A DNA stretch of 37,910 nucleotides from Acidobacteriota bacterium (lineage in GTDB: Bacteria > Acidobacteriota > Terriglobia > UBA7540), in NCBI GenBank assembly GCA_021827255.1, contig JAKAWO010000003.1, positions 1 through 37,910 of the forward strand, read 5' to 3'. This document shows, one piece after another, positions 32,777-37,910 of the stretch; the stretch's first letter is position 1; each line of letters begins with the position of its first letter. The position numbers were made by a program, and so were the translations under genes. A model generated the notes under the pieces. That model saw only the letters and a list, made by a program, of their open reading frames with translations. It had not been told where the DNA came from and did not search any database.

Positions 32777-34504
32777 TTGACTCGGCGAGACATTCTCCGC
32801 TCGGCGCTGGCCTTAGCGAGCTTTCCGCCCCAAGTTGGCGGCGCTCTGGCCGGGCTAGCGGCTCGCCGTCCTCTTTTCCGCGATGTCGCCTCCCAGGTTG
32901 GCCTGGACTTTTTTCTTTACGGTGGCCCCACTCGCGAGCATTACATGCCCGAGATCATTGGCGCTGGCGTGGCGCTGTTTGACTACGACAACGACGGCGA
33001 TCTCGACGTCTATCTCCTCCAGGGCGGCCTGCTGAATCCGAGCGTCCGGCCGCTCCTTCAACCTCCGCCCGGTTGGAAACCTGGGAATCGGCTTTTCCGG
33101 AACATGCTCTCTGAAACCGGCAAGCTGCATTTCGTGGATGTGACGGAGAAAGCCGGGGTCGGACATATCGGCTTCGGAATGGGCGTCGCGGTCGGCGACT
33201 ACGACAGTGACGGTTATCAGGACCTCTACATTACGAACTTCGGACACAATGTGCTCTACCACAACAATGGCAACGGAACTTTTACCGATGTCACGGGCAC
33301 GGCGGGCGTGGACGATCCTCGTTGGAGCACCAGCGCCGCCTGGGTGGATTACGACGGCGACGGGCGACTCGACCTCTTCGTGTGCGACTACGTGGACTTC
33401 ACCGTGCAGGGCAACAAGCGCTGCTACGCGCCCGCGGGCGAGCTCGATTACTGCTCGCCCCGAGCCTATGATCCCCTTCCCTCGCGGTTGTTCCGCAATC
33501 TGGGCAACGGTAGGTTTGAGGACGTCACCGCCACGTCGGGGATCGGTTCCCGGAACGGATACGGCCTGGGGGTAATCTGCGCGGATTTCGACCAGGACGG
33601 CCGGATGGACATTTACGTCGCCAACGACTCGGCAGCTAACTATCTCTGGGTTAACCAAGGCAATGGAACTTTCAAGGAAGGCGCGCTCGAAGCCGGTCTG
33701 GCCTATAGCGCAGACGGGCTGGCGAAGGCGGGCATGGGCTTGGCGGCCGACGACATTGACAACGACCACCATTTAGAGGTAATCGTCACCAACCTGACCG
33801 GCGAAGGTGTCACGCTGTTCCGCAGCGATGGCAAGGGCTTCTTCGACGATGCGACGGCCCAATTTCGCCTCGCCCAGGCCACCTTCGGTTACACCGGCTA
33901 CGGGGTCGGGTTCTTGGATTACGACAACGACGGCCTGATGGACCTCTTCATTGCCAACGGCGCCATGACGATCATTGAATCTTTGCGCGCCCGCTCTCAC
34001 ACCGCTTACCCTTACGCCCAGAAGAACCAGTTGTTCCACAATCAGGGGCCGGGCAATGGCTTCCAGGACGTAACCGGCGTTGCAGGACCCGCCTTTACCC
34101 CGATTGCAGTCGGCCGTGGAGTGGCGTTCGGAGACGTCAATAATGATGGCGCTTTGGATATCGTCGTCACCAACGAGAACGGTCCCGCCCGATTGCTGTT
34201 AAACGAGGCCGGGGTCCAAGGCCACTGGTTGCTGGTGCGCCTGACGGCGGCTGAAGGCAACCGCTTTGGCATGGGCGCCGAAGTCGGTCTTTTTCGCCGT
34301 GGCCAGCCGACGCTTTGGCGGCGCGCTCATACGGATGGCAGCATGTTAAGCGCCAGCGACATTCGCGTTCACTTTGGCCTTGGGTCAAGCCGGCGCGCGG
34401 ACGCCGTGGTCGTCCGCTGGCCGGCCGGCCCCAGCGAGAAGTGGACCGAGATCAAAGCGGACCAGATCGTGACCCTGCGAAAAGGAAGCGGGCAGCGCCT
34501 TTGA
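32777..34504 (+). CDS. Tat-exported CRTAC1 family protein (VCBS/FG-GAP propeller with ASPIC/UnbV domain)
   Basis: A 575-residue protein starting at TTG 32777, with AGGATGA four bases upstream. MTRRDILRSALALASFP is a twin-arginine signal. About seven calcium-binding propeller loops of the D-x-D-x-D-G type follow (DYDNDGDLDVY, DYDSDGYQDLY, DYDGDGRLDLF, DFDQDGRMDIY, DYDNDGLMDLF, DVNNDGALDIV). A C-terminal ASPIC/UnbV domain from about residue 490 reads GNRFGMGAEVGLF...ADAVVVRWPAG. Integrin-like propellers bind ligands or polysaccharide. The RGD-like site of some relatives is absent. It is probably the partner of the upstream TPR protein. The Tat route suggests it folds, with calcium or a cofactor, before export. 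Confidence 0.9.
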   Translation: MTRRDILRSALALASFPPQVGGALAGLAARRPLFRDVASQVGLDFFLYGGPTREHYMPEIIGAGVALFDYDNDGDLDVYLLQGGLLNPSVRPLLQPPPGWKPGNRLFRNMLSETGKLHFVDVTEKAGVGHIGFGMGVAVGDYDSDGYQDLYITNFGHNVLYHNNGNGTFTDVTGTAGVDDPRWSTSAAWVDYDGDGRLDLFVCDYVDFTVQGNKRCYAPAGELDYCSPRAYDPLPSRLFRNLGNGRFEDVTATSGIGSRNGYGLGVICADFDQDGRMDIYVANDSAANYLWVNQGNGTFKEGALEAGLAYSADGLAKAGMGLAADDIDNDHHLEVIVTNLTGEGVTLFRSDGKGFFDDATAQFRLAQATFGYTGYGVGFLDYDNDGLMDLFIANGAMTIIESLRARSHTAYPYAQKNQLFHNQGPGNGFQDVTGVAGPAFTPIAVGRGVAFGDVNNDGALDIVVTNENGPARLLLNEAGVQGHWLLVRLTAAEGNRFGMGAEVGLFRRGQPTLWRRAHTDGSMLSASDIRVHFGLGSSRRADAVVVRWPAGPSEKWTEIKADQIVTLRKGSGQRL

Positions 34505-34793
34505 CCGCGTCTCCACTCCCTTTCAATCGAGCGTTGAGGACTCGCGCCTTGCTGTGGGCCTCGGGTGCTCTCGCCGCAGGGGCCGAGAGGAGCGAACCAA
34601 CTCATTGCGTGGGCGCAAGCTATGCCGGCCCTTGCTCACTGGTTTTTCGATTTGGCGCGCCCCATTCCAAGCCTCGGACGCTCCCCGCGGCTCGTGCGTT
34701 GATCGAGGGTGACGCCAAGTGGTATGGTGACGAGAGAAGTCACGTGAACCGCGGATATACCCGTGAGCGGGGTAGAGCGATCAGGACTCCGAG
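34505..34793. other. intergenic leader of the sigma-54 activator gene
   Basis: No gene with a supported start is seen. A loose promoter match is TTGATC (34699-34704) with TATGGT 18 bases on. The sequence is GC-rich with no repeat or terminator after the CRTAC1 stop. Confidence 0.3.
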
Positions 34794-37052
<2,259 letters not shown>

Positions 37053-37088
37053 CGGAATATCGTCAATGACTCCCTGCCGTCAGCCGCG

Positions 37089-37105
37089 GAAGGGTTTTGC
37101 CCTTC
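37089..37105 (+). terminator. hairpin after the sigma-54 activator gene
   Basis: GAAGGG-TTTTG-CCCTTC forms a 6-bp stem, extendable by GC pairs with one bulge, 37 bases after the stop. There is no T tract, so termination efficiency is uncertain. Confidence 0.4.
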
Positions 37106-37191
37106 GCAGAATAGCCAAATGAGCGGTTCATTATCCGCCTAATCGGCTGATTCCGCTTGGCCCACGAACCATTCGTCCGAACATGTAGGGT

Positions 37192-37208
37192 TTGGGCAGT
37201 GCCGTGCT
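37192..37208 (+). promoter_or_regulatory. candidate sigma-54 promoter upstream of the Crp/Fnr gene
   Basis: TTGGGCAGTGCCGTGCT has the essential GG and GC exactly ten bases apart, plus the flanking TT and TGCT of the YTGGCACG-N4-TTGCW consensus. The -24 box is imperfect (GGGCAG for GGCACG). It sits between a sigma-54 activator and the Crp/Fnr gene. Transcription would start at about 37219. Confidence 0.35.
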
Positions 37209-37246
37209 GATACAAAGGGTGCTCGTAGCCAAGCCCGGGATTACAC

Positions 37247-37366
37247 ATGCTGAAGATCACGACCAAAGCGAGCGGTGCGGAGTTGATGGACGAGGCTCCA
37301 ATGGCCAATCACATCATCAACGAAGTGATCGGGCGCGGTGAAAATCTGGAGAGAGGAGAGAAATGA
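37247..37366 (+). CDS. 39-residue ORF just upstream of the Crp/Fnr gene
   Basis: ATG 37247 opens 39 codons (MLKITTKASGAELMDEAPMA...) ending TGA 37364-37366, two bases before the Crp/Fnr ATG. Its 3' end contains the ribosome site of the next gene, so it could be a coupled leader peptide. No ribosome site of its own is clear, and no family is recognised. It may be chance. Confidence 0.25.
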   Translation: MLKITTKASGAELMDEAPMANHIINEVIGRGENLERGEK

Positions 37367-37367
37367 G

Positions 37368-37910
37368 ATGCGATCTCCATATGGGTTGGAGTTGATTGAA
37401 AGTTGCCAAAGCTGCCGAGTGCGCGGCAAAGGGTTTTTCTGCGAGCTCGGACCGGCCACGCTGCGCGACTTCGAAGGCCTGAAATTCACCAACAGTTATC
37501 CGGAAGGCGCGGTGTTGTTTGTGGAAGGCCAGGCGCCTCGCGGCGTCTTTGTGCTCTGCCAAGGCCGTGTGAAACTGTCAACCAGTTCCAGCGAAGGGAA
37601 GACGTTGATTCTACGAATCGCCCGTCCGGGCGACGTCCTGGGACTTAGCGCGGCGGTCACCGGCCAACCCTATGAGGTTACCGCCGAAGCTCTCCATCCC
37701 TGCCAGGTCAATTTTATCGGGCGTGATGATTTTCTCCGCCTGGTGAAACAGCACGGTGAGGCTGGCGTGCGAGCGGCGGAAAACCTCAGCTCGAGCTACA
37801 GCGCGGTGACCGAACAACTGCGCACCGTGGGGCTAGCCGGCTCGGCGCCGGAAAAGCTTGCCCGCCTCTTGCTGGATTGGTCCGAGGAGGGAGAAGTTTC
37901 ACCTCAAGGC
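37368..37910 (+). CDS. Crp/Fnr-family transcriptional regulator, 3' end cut by window edge
   Basis: The frame is open from ATG 37368 (GAGAGGAGAG ahead) to the last base, giving 181 residues; the track omits it because no stop is reached. A start at ATG 37363 would hit a stop after ten codons. The N-terminus has CQSCRVRGKGFFCEL, with three cysteines before the domain as in FNR-type Fe-S sensors (C-x2-C-x7-C), followed by a cyclic-nucleotide-binding beta roll: EGAVLFVEGQAPRGVFVLCQGRVKLSTSSSEGKTLILRIARPGDVLGLSAAVTG. The dimer helix region (SSYSAVTEQLRTVGLAGSAPEKLARLLLDW) is the last part present; the helix-turn-helix lies beyond the edge. Fe-S or redox sensing is inferred from cysteine placement. 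The cAMP-contact Arg-Ser-Ala pattern is not seen. Confidence 0.93.
   Translation, partial: MRSPYGLELIESCQSCRVRGKGFFCELGPATLRDFEGLKFTNSYPEGAVLFVEGQAPRGVFVLCQGRVKLSTSSSEGKTLILRIARPGDVLGLSAAVTGQPYEVTAEALHPCQVNFIGRDDFLRLVKQHGEAGVRAAENLSSSYSAVTEQLRTVGLAGSAPEKLARLLLDWSEEGEVSPQG

Noticed and set aside
31243-32793. 516-residue minus-strand ORF
   Set aside because: It is a shadow of the plus-strand TPR gene, caused by GC-rich codon bias.
37308-37330. ATCAC...GTGAT arms as a CRP/FNR box before the Crp/Fnr gene
   Set aside because: The spacing (12 bases) does not match TGTGA-N6-TCACA or TTGAT-N4-ATCAA.

Overview
The window is a GC-rich (about 60% by eye) bacterial chromosome segment that most resembles an Acidobacteriota genome (Terriglobia-like). 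This is inference from gene content: TPR proteins with secretion signals, a TPR + CRTAC1 (FG-GAP/ASPIC-UnbV) pair, a CusCBA-type exporter whose CusB carries a C-terminal YtkA-like domain, a DUF1015 protein and a Crp/Fnr regulator. No rRNA, tRNA, CRISPR array, intact insertion sequence or phage gene was found. Both edges cut through genes that the ORF track does not list because they have no stop (left) or run off the end (right).

Layout. 1-2721 (minus): a Tat-exported GH38 alpha-mannosidase (cut at the left edge) and a secreted SH3-like protein. 2902-7974 (plus): a secreted TPR protein starting at TTG, gatB, and a second secreted protein with about nine TPR units. 8022-14393 (minus): an operon-like run transcribed ruvC-ruvA-ruvB-folK-deoxynucleoside kinase-panB-panC. 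Its last gene is an uninterrupted fusion of pantothenate synthetase to an iron-sulfur uracil-DNA-glycosylase-like domain. The run therefore joins Holliday-junction processing, a possible base-excision module, dNTP salvage, and folate and pantothenate synthesis. 14577-15170 (plus): an exported BON-domain protein. 15476-18150 (minus): a GalT-like nucleotidyltransferase, an HAD phosphatase and an exported HEAT-like protein, the last two overlapping as TAGTG. 18421-19740 (plus): a DUF1015 protein. 19826-21866 (minus): a class I aminotransferase, a 52-residue zinc-ribbon protein and a STAS anti-sigma antagonist. 22074-23396 (plus): an exported acid phosphatase/phospholipase C-like phosphoesterase.

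23618-31017 (minus) is a heavy-metal efflux operon: a small exported Cys-rich protein, an exported protein with two PH-like halves, and CusC-, CusB- and CusA-like subunits, the last four packed with ATGA or zero-base junctions behind a good sigma-70-type promoter. 31303-37910 (plus) holds a secreted TPR protein, a Tat-exported CRTAC1 protein, a PAS-PAS-GAF sigma-54 activator and a Crp/Fnr regulator cut by the right edge. A GG-N10-GC sigma-54-like site lies between the two regulators.

The points most worth following are the PanC-UDG fusion inside a ruvCAB operon, a GalT-like protein whose catalytic His appears replaced by Tyr, the two unnamed genes leading the Cus operon, a probable CTG start for ruvA, a REP-like hairpin pair between ruvC and ruvA, and several promoters placed so close to start codons that leaderless mRNAs are likely.
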